From Bacillota bacterium (lineage in GTDB: Bacteria; Sysuimicrobiota; Sysuimicrobiia; Sysuimicrobiales; Segetimicrobiaceae), in assembly GCA_021324255.1 (NCBI GenBank), contig JAJPJL010000075.1, positions 1 to 50,119 on the forward strand: a DNA stretch of 50,119 bases. The letters run 5' to 3'. Below, piece by piece: positions 1-7,209 of the stretch. The translations under genes were made by a program, and so were the position numbers. A model generated the notes under the pieces. The model ran no database searches, was not told the DNA's origin, and saw only the letters and a program-made list of their open reading frames with translations. Positions within the stretch are counted from its first letter, which is position 1; each line of letters opens with the position of its first letter.

Positions 1-2
1 CC

Positions 3-137
3 GACGGGGACGCCCCGCTGGACGAGGGCCGGCTCGGGGTGTTCCTGATGCAGTGCCTCGTGGACGAGGTGGAAGCGCGCCGGGACGCGGCGGCGGGTAC
101 GGCCGGGCTGCGACTCGTCAAGCGACGCGGAGCGTAA
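3..137 (+). CDS. Anti-sigma factor (RsbW/SpoIIAB-type ATPase), 3' end only
   Basis: The window opens inside this gene; only the last 44 codons, ending in TAA, are present. The visible segment reads EGRLGVFLMQCLVDEVE and then ends GLRLVKRRGA. This matches the last part of the GHKL ATPase fold of RsbW/SpoIIAB anti-sigma kinases, where a Gly-Leu-Gly-Leu-like turn precedes a helix with a conserved Asp-Glu and a final beta strand. These proteins hold a SigB/SigF-type sigma factor inactive and phosphorylate an anti-anti-sigma partner. The sigma gene begins 5 bases downstream, which is the classical arrangement. The N-terminal half and the ATP-binding boxes lie outside the window, so kinase competence cannot be judged. 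Confidence 0.72.
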   Translation, partial: DGDAPLDEGRLGVFLMQCLVDEVEARRDAAAGTAGLRLVKRRGA

Positions 138-142
138 CAGGC

Positions 143-931
143 ATGGTCTCGCGCCGCCCTCCGCGCTCGGTGCCCACCAAGGCCGAGATCCGCGCGCTCT
201 TCGCGCGGTTCCACGCGGGGCGGGATCCCGCCGTTCGCGACGAGCTCGTGCTCGCGCACGAGAACCTGGCGATCTATCTCGCGCGCAAGTTCGCCGACCG
301 CGGCGAGCCCCTCGAGGACGTCATCCAGGTCGCGCAGATCGGGTTGTTGAAGGCGATCGACCGGTATGACGCCACGCGGGGCATCGAGTTCACCACCTAC
401 GCCACGCCGACGATCGTCGGCGAGATCAAACGTCATTTCCGCGACAAACTCTGGGCCGTGCGCGTGCCCCGGCGGCTCCGCGAGCTGAACTACGCGCTCA
501 TGCGGGCCGTCGAGGACCTGTCGCAACGCCTCGGGCGGTCCCCGACCATTCCGGAGATCGCCGACGCCACGGGCATCGCGTTCGAGGACGTCCTCGAAGC
601 GATGGAGGTGGGGCGGGCCTACAGTCTCGCGTCGCTCGACGCGGAGATGCAGGACGGCGACGACGACCACGGGACGTCCCTGTCGGAGTCGGTCGGCGCC
701 GAGGACCCGGTCCTGGAGTCGCTGGAGGATCGGGCGACCCTGGACGCCGCGCTGGCCCGGCTCCCCGACCGCGCCCGGGAGGTCATCCGGCTGCGATTTT
801 ACGAGGATCTCTCCCAGGCTGAGATCGCCCGCCGGCTCGGAATCTCGCAGATGCACGTGTCGCGGGTGTTGCGCGACGCGCTCGCGCGGCTGCGGGTGAT
901 GATCGCGGGACGGCCGGCGGCCCAGGGCTGA
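143..931 (+). CDS. RNA polymerase sigma factor, SigB/SigF/SigG family
   Basis: This 262-residue alternative sigma-70 protein directs RNA polymerase to stress- or development-type promoters. Region 2 is very well preserved (GEPLEDVIQVAQIGLLKAID, then TTYATPTIVGEIKRHFRD and WAVRVPRR). Region 3 follows (LGRSPTIPEIADATG), then an acidic linker. Region 4 carries a helix-turn-helix near the end (LSQAEIARRLGISQMHVSRV). An open frame continues upstream to position 53, but ATG 143 fits better: family proteins start close to region 2, a GGAG lies about 10 bases upstream, and the anti-sigma gene ends just before it. The pair is probably co-transcribed, with activity controlled by the anti-sigma factor. 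Whether it serves sporulation or general stress cannot be told from the sequence. Confidence 0.93.
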   Translation: MVSRRPPRSVPTKAEIRALFARFHAGRDPAVRDELVLAHENLAIYLARKFADRGEPLEDVIQVAQIGLLKAIDRYDATRGIEFTTYATPTIVGEIKRHFRDKLWAVRVPRRLRELNYALMRAVEDLSQRLGRSPTIPEIADATGIAFEDVLEAMEVGRAYSLASLDAEMQDGDDDHGTSLSESVGAEDPVLESLEDRATLDAALARLPDRAREVIRLRFYEDLSQAEIARRLGISQMHVSRVLRDALARLRVMIAGRPAAQG

Positions 932-945
932 CCCCCGCTCGGGCC

Positions 946-2283
946 GTGCCGTCCATAGCCGCCGCCGCCGGCATCGTCGCGCGCCTGCGCCGGGCCGGGT
1001 TCGAGAGCTACCTGGCCGGTGGATGCGTCCGCGACATGCTCCTCGGACGTCCGGCCGCCGATTACGACATCGCGACCGCCGCGACGCCGGACGACGTGGG
1101 CGCCCTGTTTGCCCGGACGGTCCGCGTCGGCGCGGCGTTCGGCGTGGTCCAGGTGCTCGTGGACGGCGACGCCTACGAGGTCGCGACGTTCCGCACCGAG
1201 GGGCCGTACCTGGACGGCCGGCACCCGTCGTTCGTCCGCTACGCGACGGCGCGCGACGACGCGCGGCGGCGCGACTTTACGGTGAACGGGATGTTCTGGG
1301 ACCCGCAGGCCGCGCGCCTGCTCGATTTCGTCGAGGGGCAGGCGGACCTCGCGGCCGGCCGCATCCGGACGATCGGCGATCCGCGGGCGCGCTTCGCGGA
1401 GGACGGCCTCCGCATGATCCGGGCGGTGCGCCAGGCCGCGGAGTTGGGGTTTACCATCGTCCCCGAGACGCTCGCCGCCATCCGCGACATGCGATCGGGT
1501 CTCGGGACGATCAGCCCCGAGCGCGTCCGGGACGAGCTCCTGCGCATCGTGGCGGGGCCCGATCCGGCGGGCGGCCTCGGGCTGCTCCACGCGACCGGGC
1601 TGCTCGAGATCGTGCTGCCGGAGGTCGCGCGCGAAGCGGGCGTGCCGCAGCCGCGGGAGTTTCACCCCGAGGGCGACGTGTTCGAGCACACCCGCCTTGT
1701 CGTGGGGGCGCTGCGGGCGCCGACGCCGGCGCTCGCGATGGCGGCGCTGTTGCACGATGCCGGGAAGCCGCCGACGCTGGTGCGCGCGGGGCGGATCCGC
1801 TTCGACCGGCACGACGAGGTCGGCGCTGATCTGGCCCGCGCGGCGATGGAGCGGCTCAGGTTCCCGCGGCGCGATATCGAGCGCGCCACCCTGCTGGTCC
1901 GGCGGCACATGATCTTCAAGGACGTGCCGCACATGCGCGAAGCCCGGTTCCGGCGGCTCATCGATTTGCCGGAGTTCCCGGAGCTGCTGGAGCTCCATCG
2001 CGCCGACTGCGTGGCCAGCCACGGCGACCTGTCCACGTACGAGTGGGTGCGGCGGCGTCAGGCGGAGCTCGCGGCGACGCCCCCGGCGCCGCCGCGGCTC
2101 GTCACCGGGGACGACCTGCTGGCGCTCGGCGCGGCGCCGGGCCCGCGCCTCGGCGAGATCCTCCGCGCGATCGACGACGCGCGCCTGGAGGGGCGCGTGC
2201 GAACGCGCGACGAGGCCGTCACGCTCGCCCGCCGTCTCATCACCAACGGCGCGGCGCCGCCCCGCGAACGCGAGGACGGATGA
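946..2283 (+). CDS. cca: CCA-adding enzyme / poly(A) polymerase family tRNA nucleotidyltransferase with HD domain
   Basis: Class II nucleotidyltransferase that builds or repairs the CCA end of tRNAs (445 aa, GTG start). The head domain carries LAGGCVRDMLLG followed by DYDIAT, whose two aspartates bind the catalytic metals. Motif RRDFTVNGM follows, and the neck has the EDGLRMIRAVR signature near residues 155-170. A C-terminal HD phosphohydrolase domain (HDAGKP near residue 270, with HEVG and RRHM following) resembles bacterial CCA enzymes that have associated phosphatase activity. The tRNA-Pro at 48 kb already encodes CCA, so repair is at least one role. An A-adding-only variant cannot be excluded without comparing specificity residues. 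Confidence 0.92.
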   Translation: MPSIAAAAGIVARLRRAGFESYLAGGCVRDMLLGRPAADYDIATAATPDDVGALFARTVRVGAAFGVVQVLVDGDAYEVATFRTEGPYLDGRHPSFVRYATARDDARRRDFTVNGMFWDPQAARLLDFVEGQADLAAGRIRTIGDPRARFAEDGLRMIRAVRQAAELGFTIVPETLAAIRDMRSGLGTISPERVRDELLRIVAGPDPAGGLGLLHATGLLEIVLPEVAREAGVPQPREFHPEGDVFEHTRLVVGALRAPTPALAMAALLHDAGKPPTLVRAGRIRFDRHDEVGADLARAAMERLRFPRRDIERATLLVRRHMIFKDVPHMREARFRRLIDLPEFPELLELHRADCVASHGDLSTYEWVRRRQAELAATPPAPPRLVTGDDLLALGAAPGPRLGEILRAIDDARLEGRVRTRDEAVTLARRLITNGAAPPREREDG

Positions 2284-2409
2284 GGCCGGCCGCCGGAGGA
2301 GTTCCTCCGCGCATGGTCGAACCGCGTCGTAACTGAATCGGGCCGCGCCGGGTCGGGGCCCGGATGCGACCCGGTGGCGGGAGGCGGCATTCTGCAGGAA
2401 CCGTCGGGC
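2284..2409 (+). other. parA leader with perfect small palindrome and 7-codon ORF
   Basis: The 126-base gap between cca and parA contains a perfect inverted repeat (CGGAGGA at 2294-2300, TCCTCCG at 2303-2309). This would hide its own Shine-Dalgarno-like GGAGGA. It is followed by a seven-codon reading frame, ATG 2312 to TGA 2333-2335. The arrangement could be a leader peptide with translational control, but the frame is short enough to occur by chance. No clear -35/-10 pair was found. Confidence 0.25.
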
Positions 2410-3225
2410 GTGACGACGCGCGTGATCGCGCTCGTCAATCAAAAGGGCGGGTGCGGCAAAACCACGACATCGGTGAACCTGGCCGCGTGTCTCGCCGTCA
2501 ATAAGCGCCGCGTGCTGTTGATCGATCTCGATCCCCAGGCCAATGCGACCGTCAGCCTGGGAGTCGACCCCGGCAGTCTCTCCCGCACCATCTACCAGGT
2601 GCTCGTGGACGATGTCGGTGACGACGGCATCGGCGTGGACATGGCGAGCGTGATCACGCGGTCGAACGTCGAGCACCTGGACCTCGTGCCGTCGTCGATC
2701 GACCTGGCGGCGGCGGAGCTCGAACTGTCCGCCCGCATCGGACGCGAGAACATGCTGCGGAAGAAGATCGCGCCGGTGGTGGCGCGGTACGATTACGTGT
2801 TGATCGACACGCCGCCGTCGCTGGGGCTGCTCACGCTCAACGCCCTCGTGGCGTGCCACGAGGTCATCATCCCGATCCAGACCCATTACTACGCCCTGCT
2901 GGGGATGCGACAGTTGCTCCGGACGATCAAGGTCGTGCGGGAAGAAGTTGGGCATGCGATCGACATCGCGGGCGTCGTGCCCACGATGTACGACGCGCGG
3001 ACCAGCATCAGCAAGGAAATCCTCCAGGGCATCAAGGACTACTTCGGCGACAAGATGTTCAAGAGCGTGGTGCATCATAACATCAAGCTGGTCGAATCGA
3101 GCATGGTCGGCGTGCCGGTGTTCGCCCACGACCGCACCTCGCGCGGGGCCCAAGAATACATGAGTCTCGCCAAGGAGGTGATGGCGCTTGAGCAAGCACC
3201 GCGAGGCGCTGCGGCGGGGAATTAG
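2410..3225 (+). CDS. ParA/Soj-family ATPase (MinD/ParA superfamily)
   Basis: Deviant Walker A ATPase of about 271 aa used for chromosome segregation or for positioning cellular cargo. The P-loop reads NQKGGCGKTTTSVNLA with the signature lysine. Walker A' is LLIDLDPQANAT and Walker B is VLIDTPPSLGLLTLNALVAC. A basic C-terminal half would bind nucleoid DNA. GTG 2410 is chosen because an AGGAA lies 9 bases upstream and the resulting N-terminus (MTTRVIALVNQKGG) matches Soj proteins; an in-frame GTG at 2374 would add 12 unconserved residues. No parB follows. Instead the gene contains, near its 3' end, a strong ribosome-binding site for the next gene, an unusual Cys-rich protein. Chromosomal Soj and cargo-positioning ParA cannot be separated by sequence alone. 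Confidence 0.93.
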   Translation: MTTRVIALVNQKGGCGKTTTSVNLAACLAVNKRRVLLIDLDPQANATVSLGVDPGSLSRTIYQVLVDDVGDDGIGVDMASVITRSNVEHLDLVPSSIDLAAAELELSARIGRENMLRKKIAPVVARYDYVLIDTPPSLGLLTLNALVACHEVIIPIQTHYYALLGMRQLLRTIKVVREEVGHAIDIAGVVPTMYDARTSISKEILQGIKDYFGDKMFKSVVHHNIKLVESSMVGVPVFAHDRTSRGAQEYMSLAKEVMALEQAPRGAAAGN

Positions 3226-4249
3226 GTCCCTCATCCAGGAGACCTCCCGCGAGCTCGCCGATCTCGAGGGCCGGGAGGCCCCGGACGGCGCGGCTGTCTC
3301 GTCCGGCGAATCGCCCGCGCACCCGGCGCCGGCCGACGGCCCCTCCGGCGCCCCGGAGTGGGGCGGCGCGCCGGATGACGGTTCTCCGGCGGTCGTCATC
3401 CCGCGGGACGCCGGGGCGGCGGAGGACGCGCCCGACAATGGCGCCATCCTCGACGCGGAGGTGCTCGCCGTCGAGGTCCGCGAGCTCGCGCCGCAACGTT
3501 CGCCGGATCCGGCGCACGACGCGCCCGCGGTCCCCTCGACGACCCCGCTCGGCCCCGGCGCGGAACTCCCGGTCCCCATCGATCAGCGCGAGGCGTCCCG
3601 CGGGCTCCAGGATCGGCCCGCGGCGCCGGATCCCCCCGTGGCGGCCAGGGATGCCGGCGGCACCGGCGCGCGTGATGGGGCACCCGGGGCGCCCGCAATC
3701 CGGCCGGCTCCGGAACACGGCCCGCCGGCGCCGGACGCCGCTGCCCCTGCCCCGGGCGCCCGTGGCGCGACGGCGGGGCCCGGAGCGGGGCACCTCGCGG
3801 ACGCACCCGCCGGTCCCGACGGCGCCGCACGGATCGATGCCGCGTCCCCTGCCGCCGAGCCCGTGGCGGACCGCGAGCGCGCCGGGATCGAACGCCGGCG
3901 CGACCCGGCCCCGCCAAAAGTGAGGGCCGCGCGGCGGGCGGCCGATGAGACGCGCGGCGACACCACCCGGCGGGCGCCGTCCAAGAAGGGCGCCGCGCGG
4001 CGGCGCCCACGCCGCCGGAGTCGATCCGCCGCGAGCTCCTGGGCGCTCGACGGCGTCGATCCGCGTCAGGTGCACTCGCGGCGCGGCGTGTGCTCCGCCT
4101 ACTTCGTCGACCAGGAGTGCTGGCGGGTTCCGGACGCGTATTGCAACACGGCGCTGCATGTCTGCGCCATGCGTGAGTGCCCGGTCTACCATCTCCACCG
4201 CGACGTGCTCGAGCGGCGGTTCGCGAGCAAGTACAAGCACCTCTGGTAA
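3188..4249 (+). CDS. Unrecognised ParA-linked protein: ParB-like N-terminal tip, disordered linker, C-terminal Cys/His cluster
   Basis: A 353-residue protein I cannot assign to a family. TTG 3188 is well supported: AAGGAGGTGA (3172-3181), inside parA, lies six bases upstream, and the frame overlaps parA by 38 bases, so translation is probably coupled. The N-terminus MSKHREALRRGIRSLI resembles the LGRGLxALI tip by which ParB contacts and stimulates ParA. Residues about 30-280 are Pro/Ala/Asp/Arg-rich and probably disordered, ending in a very basic stretch. The last 54 residues are unlike the rest: C302, C311, C319, C326, C331, H335 and H337 form C-x8-C-x7-C-x6-C-x4-C-x3-H-x-H, a plausible metal or cofactor site, and the chain ends FASKYKHLW. 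Inference: a ParA partner or cargo adaptor. There is no ParB DNA-binding helix-turn-helix. Confidence 0.8.
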   Translation: MSKHREALRRGIRSLIQETSRELADLEGREAPDGAAVSSGESPAHPAPADGPSGAPEWGGAPDDGSPAVVIPRDAGAAEDAPDNGAILDAEVLAVEVRELAPQRSPDPAHDAPAVPSTTPLGPGAELPVPIDQREASRGLQDRPAAPDPPVAARDAGGTGARDGAPGAPAIRPAPEHGPPAPDAAAPAPGARGATAGPGAGHLADAPAGPDGAARIDAASPAAEPVADRERAGIERRRDPAPPKVRAARRAADETRGDTTRRAPSKKGAARRRPRRRSRSAASSWALDGVDPRQVHSRRGVCSAYFVDQECWRVPDAYCNTALHVCAMRECPVYHLHRDVLERRFASKYKHLW

Positions 4250-4283
4250 GCCGGGGCGCGGCCCCGCGGACGGTCGGCCGCGG

Positions 4284-4946
4284 TCAGTCGGTGAGCGTGA
4301 TCTCCAGCAGCTCGCTGAGGTGGTAGATTGTTCGCCAGGGCGAGACCCCGCGCTCGCGGAGCTCGCTGAGCGGCCGCCGGTACGCGATGAACCGGGCGCC
4401 CGTGGCGGCCGCGGCGGCGCCGTCGATCCACGAATCCCCGATGACGTACGCGCGTTCAACGCCCGGCAGCCGCCGCAGGACCTCGAGCACGCCGTCTCCG
4501 GCCGGCTTGAGGGCCGCCGCGTCGCCCCGGGCCACGAGCGTTTCGGCGCACCCGCCGAGGGCCGCCGCGTCGATGGCCGCCTCCGCCGCGGCGCGGCCGT
4601 TGTTCGTCAACACGGCGATCCGGTAGCCGCGGTCCGCGAGGGCGCGCAGCACGGCCGGGGCGTCGTCGAGCGGAGCGGCGTTCTCGAGCCCGCGCGCCTC
4701 CTGCGCCTCGATGATCCGCCACATCTCCGGCGCGACCGACGTCCCATGCGCCCTGTCGTGCGCGGCGCCGCGCGCAACGAGTTCGGCGATGGCGCGGCGC
4801 ACCAGCACGTCGTCGGGATCGCGCGTCGCCCCCGCCGCGCGCAGCAGCGCGATGAGGCTGCGCCGGATCGCCGCGAAGTCGATGCGGGAACCGATCAGCG
4901 TGTTGTCCATGTCGAAGATGAGCGCGACGCGGCGCGGGAGGACCAC
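4284..4946 (-). CDS. HAD-superfamily hydrolase (phosphoglycolate phosphatase-like)
   Basis: A 220-residue haloacid-dehalogenase-fold phosphatase on the minus strand, convergent with the Cys-rich gene. Motif I is FDMDNTLIGS (nucleophile and acid/base Asp pair). Motif II is the Thr of VLTNNG. Motif III is the Lys of AALKPAGDG, and motif IV is GDSWIDGAAAAATG. The helical insert after motif I (residues about 20-80) is a C1-type cap, as in phosphoglycolate phosphatase and beta-phosphoglucomutase relatives, so the substrate is a small phosphorylated metabolite of unknown identity. GTG 4946 is chosen because it gives VVLPRRVALIFDMDNT and lies seven bases after a good -10 box, which suggests a leaderless transcript. 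A much longer open frame upstream is a GC-rich artefact running antisense to asnS. Confidence 0.85.
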   Translation of the reverse strand: MVLPRRVALIFDMDNTLIGSRIDFAAIRRSLIALLRAAGATRDPDDVLVRRAIAELVARGAAHDRAHGTSVAPEMWRIIEAQEARGLENAAPLDDAPAVLRALADRGYRIAVLTNNGRAAAEAAIDAAALGGCAETLVARGDAAALKPAGDGVLEVLRRLPGVERAYVIGDSWIDGAAAAATGARFIAYRRPLSELRERGVSPWRTIYHLSELLEITLTD

Positions 4947-4953
4947 GTCACGG

Positions 4954-4982
4954 ATTGTACGACGCGCCGCCGTGCGCAGCAA
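4954..4982 (-). promoter_or_regulatory. Leaderless promoter of the HAD gene
   Basis: Read on the minus strand: TTGCTG (4982-4977), a 17-base spacer and TACAAT (4959-4954), then seven bases to the GTG start at 4946. With normal initiation 6-8 bases after the -10 box, transcription would begin at or next to the start codon. No Shine-Dalgarno sequence is present. Confidence 0.6.
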
Positions 4983-5054
4983 CCCGCCGGCCGCGCGGGC
5001 ACGGCGCTCGCGCCGCGCGGAGGAGAAGCCCCGCGGCCCGGCGTAGGCAAGGAC

Positions 5055-5642
5055 ATGCGGGTTCGCCAACCACGACGAGCGCCGGCCGCGCCGGCATCCG
5101 TTCCGCGTCGTGCATCGGTGCGCCCGCCCGGACGCGCGCTCGCGCTGTTGCTTGCGGCCGCGGCGCTCACCACGGGGTGCGCCGGCCCCAAGCCGCCGGC
5201 CCGCCCGGCGTTCCTCCCGGAGGAGCGCGCTCGAGAGGTCACCGCCCGCGGGCTCAGCACGTCGACGGCGTTCGTGACCGTGATGCGCCGCCGTCCGATG
5301 CGTCTCGAATCCCGCGCAGCCAGTCCGATCCTCGACGCGATCTGGCAGGTGCTGGGCGCCGTTCCCGCGGTGACGCCGCAGCCCGGCGGGCCCCGGTTGC
5401 TCGCGAACCTCCGCATGAACGAAGATCTCGTGGATGTGACCATCTGGCATGCGCAGGACCTGGATGTGGCGGGACGGCGCCTCGGCGGCGTGTCCGGGAT
5501 CGTCATCCCGTTCACGGGATCGTGGCGGCACCGCGTGCTGATCATCCGGGAGGGCCGCGTGGACGCGTCGCCCGCGCTCCCCGACAGTCCCGAATTGGCG
5601 ACGATCGAGCGCGCCGTGGACACGGCCGGCAACCATTCCTGA
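5055..5642 (+). CDS. Predicted lipoprotein of unknown function
   Basis: A 195-residue exported protein. A hydrophobic stretch (ALALLLAAAALTTGC) ends in a lipobox Leu-Thr-Thr-Gly-Cys, so signal peptidase II cleavage and lipid attachment to the Cys are predicted. The mature part of about 145 residues contains strand-like segments (LVDVTIWHAQDLDVAG, SGIVIPFTGSWRHRVLIIRE) but no motif I recognise. The start is uncertain: ATG 5055 gives a long basic N-region, whereas in-frame GTG 5118 would give a textbook 15-20-residue signal; neither has a convincing ribosome-binding site. It lies 12 bases before asnS and divergently from the HAD gene. Confidence 0.7.
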   Translation: MRVRQPRRAPAAPASVPRRASVRPPGRALALLLAAAALTTGCAGPKPPARPAFLPEERAREVTARGLSTSTAFVTVMRRRPMRLESRAASPILDAIWQVLGAVPAVTPQPGGPRLLANLRMNEDLVDVTIWHAQDLDVAGRRLGGVSGIVIPFTGSWRHRVLIIREGRVDASPALPDSPELATIERAVDTAGNHS

Positions 5643-5654
5643 GGAGCAGGCGGC

Positions 5655-6941
5655 ATGGTCACGATCGAGCGCATCGGCGAGCACGTCGGCGAGGAAGCGG
5701 AGATCCGCGGCTGGCTCTACAACATGCGCAGCAGCGGAGCCCTCCGCTTTCTCCTGGTGCGGGACGGCACCGGCGTCATGCAGGCCGTGGCGGTCCGCAG
5801 CGACCTCCCCGCCGGCGTGTTCGACGCGGCGGGCGCCCTGACGCAGGAGTCCTCGATCATCGTCGCGGGCCTGGTGCGCGAGGACCGGCGGGCGCCGGGC
5901 GGCTACGAGATGGCGCTGCGGCGCCTGGAGGTCGTGCAGTTGGCCGACCCGTACCCGATCACCCCCAAGGAGCACGGCGTGGAGTTTTTGATGGATCACC
6001 GGCACCTCTGGCTGCGCAGCCAGCGGCAGTGGGCGATCATGCGGGTGCGCGCCGAGGTGGAGCGCGCGCTGTGCCGGTATCTCGACGACCTCGGGTATCT
6101 GCGGATGGACACGCCGATCCTGACGCCCTCCGCGTGTGAGGGTACCACGACATTGTTCGAGACGCCGTATTTCGAGCGGCGCGCCTACCTCGCGCAGAGC
6201 GGCCAGCTCTACAATGAGGCCACGGCGGCCGCGTTTGGACGCGTGTACTGCTTTGGCCCGACGTTTCGCGCCGAGAAGTCCAAGACGCGCCGCCACCTCA
6301 CCGAGTTCTGGATGCTGGAGCCGGAGGCGGCGTACCTCGACCTCGACGGCTACATGGAGCTCGCGGAAGGCTTGGTCGTGGCCGTGGTCCGGCAGGTCCT
6401 CGAACGCCGCCGCCGCGAGCTGGAGATCCTGCAGCGCGATCCGGCCGCGTTGGAGCGGGTGCAGCCGCCGTTCCCGCGCATCACGTACGACGAGGCGGTG
6501 GAGCGGTTGCGCGCGCGCGGGGCGACGATCGCGTGGGGCGACGATTTCGGCGGGGACGAGGAAACCGTGCTGAGCCGCGAGTTCGACCGGCCGGTGTTCG
6601 TCCACCGCTACCCGGCGCGGTGTAAGGCGTTTTACATGCAGCCGGATCCCGCGCGCCCCGAGGTCGTGTTGGGCGCCGACCTGCTGGCCCCCGAAGGCTA
6701 CGGGGAGATCATCGGCGGCGGCCAGCGCATCCACGACCGGGAGCTCATGGAACGGCGCATCGAGGAGACGGGGTTGCCGGCCGCGGAATACCAGTGGTAC
6801 GCGGACCTCCGGCGCTACGGCGCCGTTCCGCACAGCGGGTTCGGCATCGGTATCGAGCGGACCGTCACGTGGATCCTCGGGCTGGAGCACGTGCGAGAGA
6901 CCATCCCGTTCCCTCGCTTGATCAACCGCCTGTACCCCTAA
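5655..6941 (+). CDS. asnS: Asparaginyl-tRNA synthetase
   Basis: Class IIb aminoacyl-tRNA synthetase charging tRNA-Asn with asparagine (428 aa). The N-terminal OB-fold anticodon-binding domain spans about residues 1-100 ([23 protein letters not shown]). The catalytic core contains motif 2 ([25 protein letters not shown]), the AsnRS-type [13 protein letters not shown] loop and motif 3 ([15 protein letters not shown]). [11 protein letters not shown] separates AsnRS from AspRS, which has different residues around the amino-acid pocket. The length is normal for bacterial AsnRS. It follows the lipoprotein by 12 bases with an AGGAG about 10 bases before ATG. The downstream gap of 268 bases carries the promoter of the Nus operon; no rho-independent terminator is visible directly after the stop. 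Confidence 0.95.
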   Translation: MVTIERIGEHVGEEAEIRGWLYNMRSSGALRFLLVRDGTGVMQAVAVRSDLPAGVFDAAGALTQESSIIVAGLVREDRRAPGGYEMALRRLEVVQLADPYPITPKEHGVEFLMDHRHLWLRSQRQWAIMRVRAEVERALCRYLDDLGYLRMDTPILTPSACEGTTTLFETPYFERRAYLAQSGQLYNEATAAAFGRVYCFGPTFRAEKSKTRRHLTEFWMLEPEAAYLDLDGYMELAEGLVVAVVRQVLERRRRELEILQRDPAALERVQPPFPRITYDEAVERLRARGATIAWGDDFGGDEETVLSREFDRPVFVHRYPARCKAFYMQPDPARPEVVLGADLLAPEGYGEIIGGGQRIHDRELMERRIEETGLPAAEYQWYADLRRYGAVPHSGFGIGIERTVTWILGLEHVRETIPFPRLINRLYP

Positions 6942-7007
6942 GCCGCGCCGCCCTCAACCCGTGCCGCACCATCCGGGCGTGCATCTCGCCCGCCAGGCGC
7001 GTTACGG

Positions 7008-7036
7008 TGCGCCAGGCTGCGCCAGCTGCGCCAGGC
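7008..7036 (+). repeat. Three tandem copies of TGCGCCAG(G)C upstream of rimP promoter
   Basis: TGCGCCAGGC at 7008-7017, TGCGCCAGC at 7018-7026 and TGCGCCAGGC at 7027-7036 sit directly behind one another. They end nine bases before the predicted -35 box. The spacing of about one helical turn and the location suggest a protein-binding array, but simple slippage is possible. Confidence 0.55.
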
Positions 7037-7044
7037 GCGAATTC

Positions 7045-7073
7045 TTGTCTTCGTAACACGCCTGTGTTATACT
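7045..7073 (+). promoter_or_regulatory. Promoter of the rimP-nusA-infB operon
   Basis: TTGTCT (7045-7050), an exact 17-base spacer and TATACT (7068-7073) form a good housekeeping sigma-70 promoter. Transcription would start near 7080, leaving an untranslated leader of about 130 bases before rimP that contains the hairpin at 7130-7152. The AT-richness stands out against the surrounding sequence. Confidence 0.75.
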
Positions 7074-7129
7074 GACGCATGAGTTAAGGGTGTCAGGTAG
7101 CCGGTGCCCCAATCTTGGCGCGTTCGGGG

Positions 7130-7163
7130 GAGTGGGTCGTTGTAACCCACTCTTTCGCTTCTT
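7130..7163 (+). terminator. Attenuator-like hairpin in the rimP-nusA leader
   Basis: A perfect 8-bp stem (GAGTGGGT 7130-7137, ACCCACTC 7145-7152) with a seven-base loop is followed by the pyrimidine tract TTTCGCTTCTT. It lies in the leader, about 50 bases after the predicted start of transcription and before any gene. It is therefore a potential premature terminator rather than an operon end. Comparable hairpins precede rimP/ylxS in other bacteria and are thought to allow feedback by NusA. Confidence 0.6.
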
Positions 7164-7209
7164 CAGGAGGCGCCGAAGGCTGGGGTGCACGTGTGTCAAG
7201 GGGTAACCG

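Noticed and set aside
799-3579. A 926-codon minus-strand frame and several 400-1300-codon frames elsewhere on the minus strand (for example 34387-38409)
   Set aside because: They are shadows of cca, parA, lysA, the M50 protease and other real genes, with no recognisable domains.
2410-4249. Calling the parA-downstream gene parB
   Set aside because: Only the N-terminal tip resembles ParB; there is no ParB/Srx nuclease-like domain or helix-turn-helix, and the conserved end is a Cys/His cluster.
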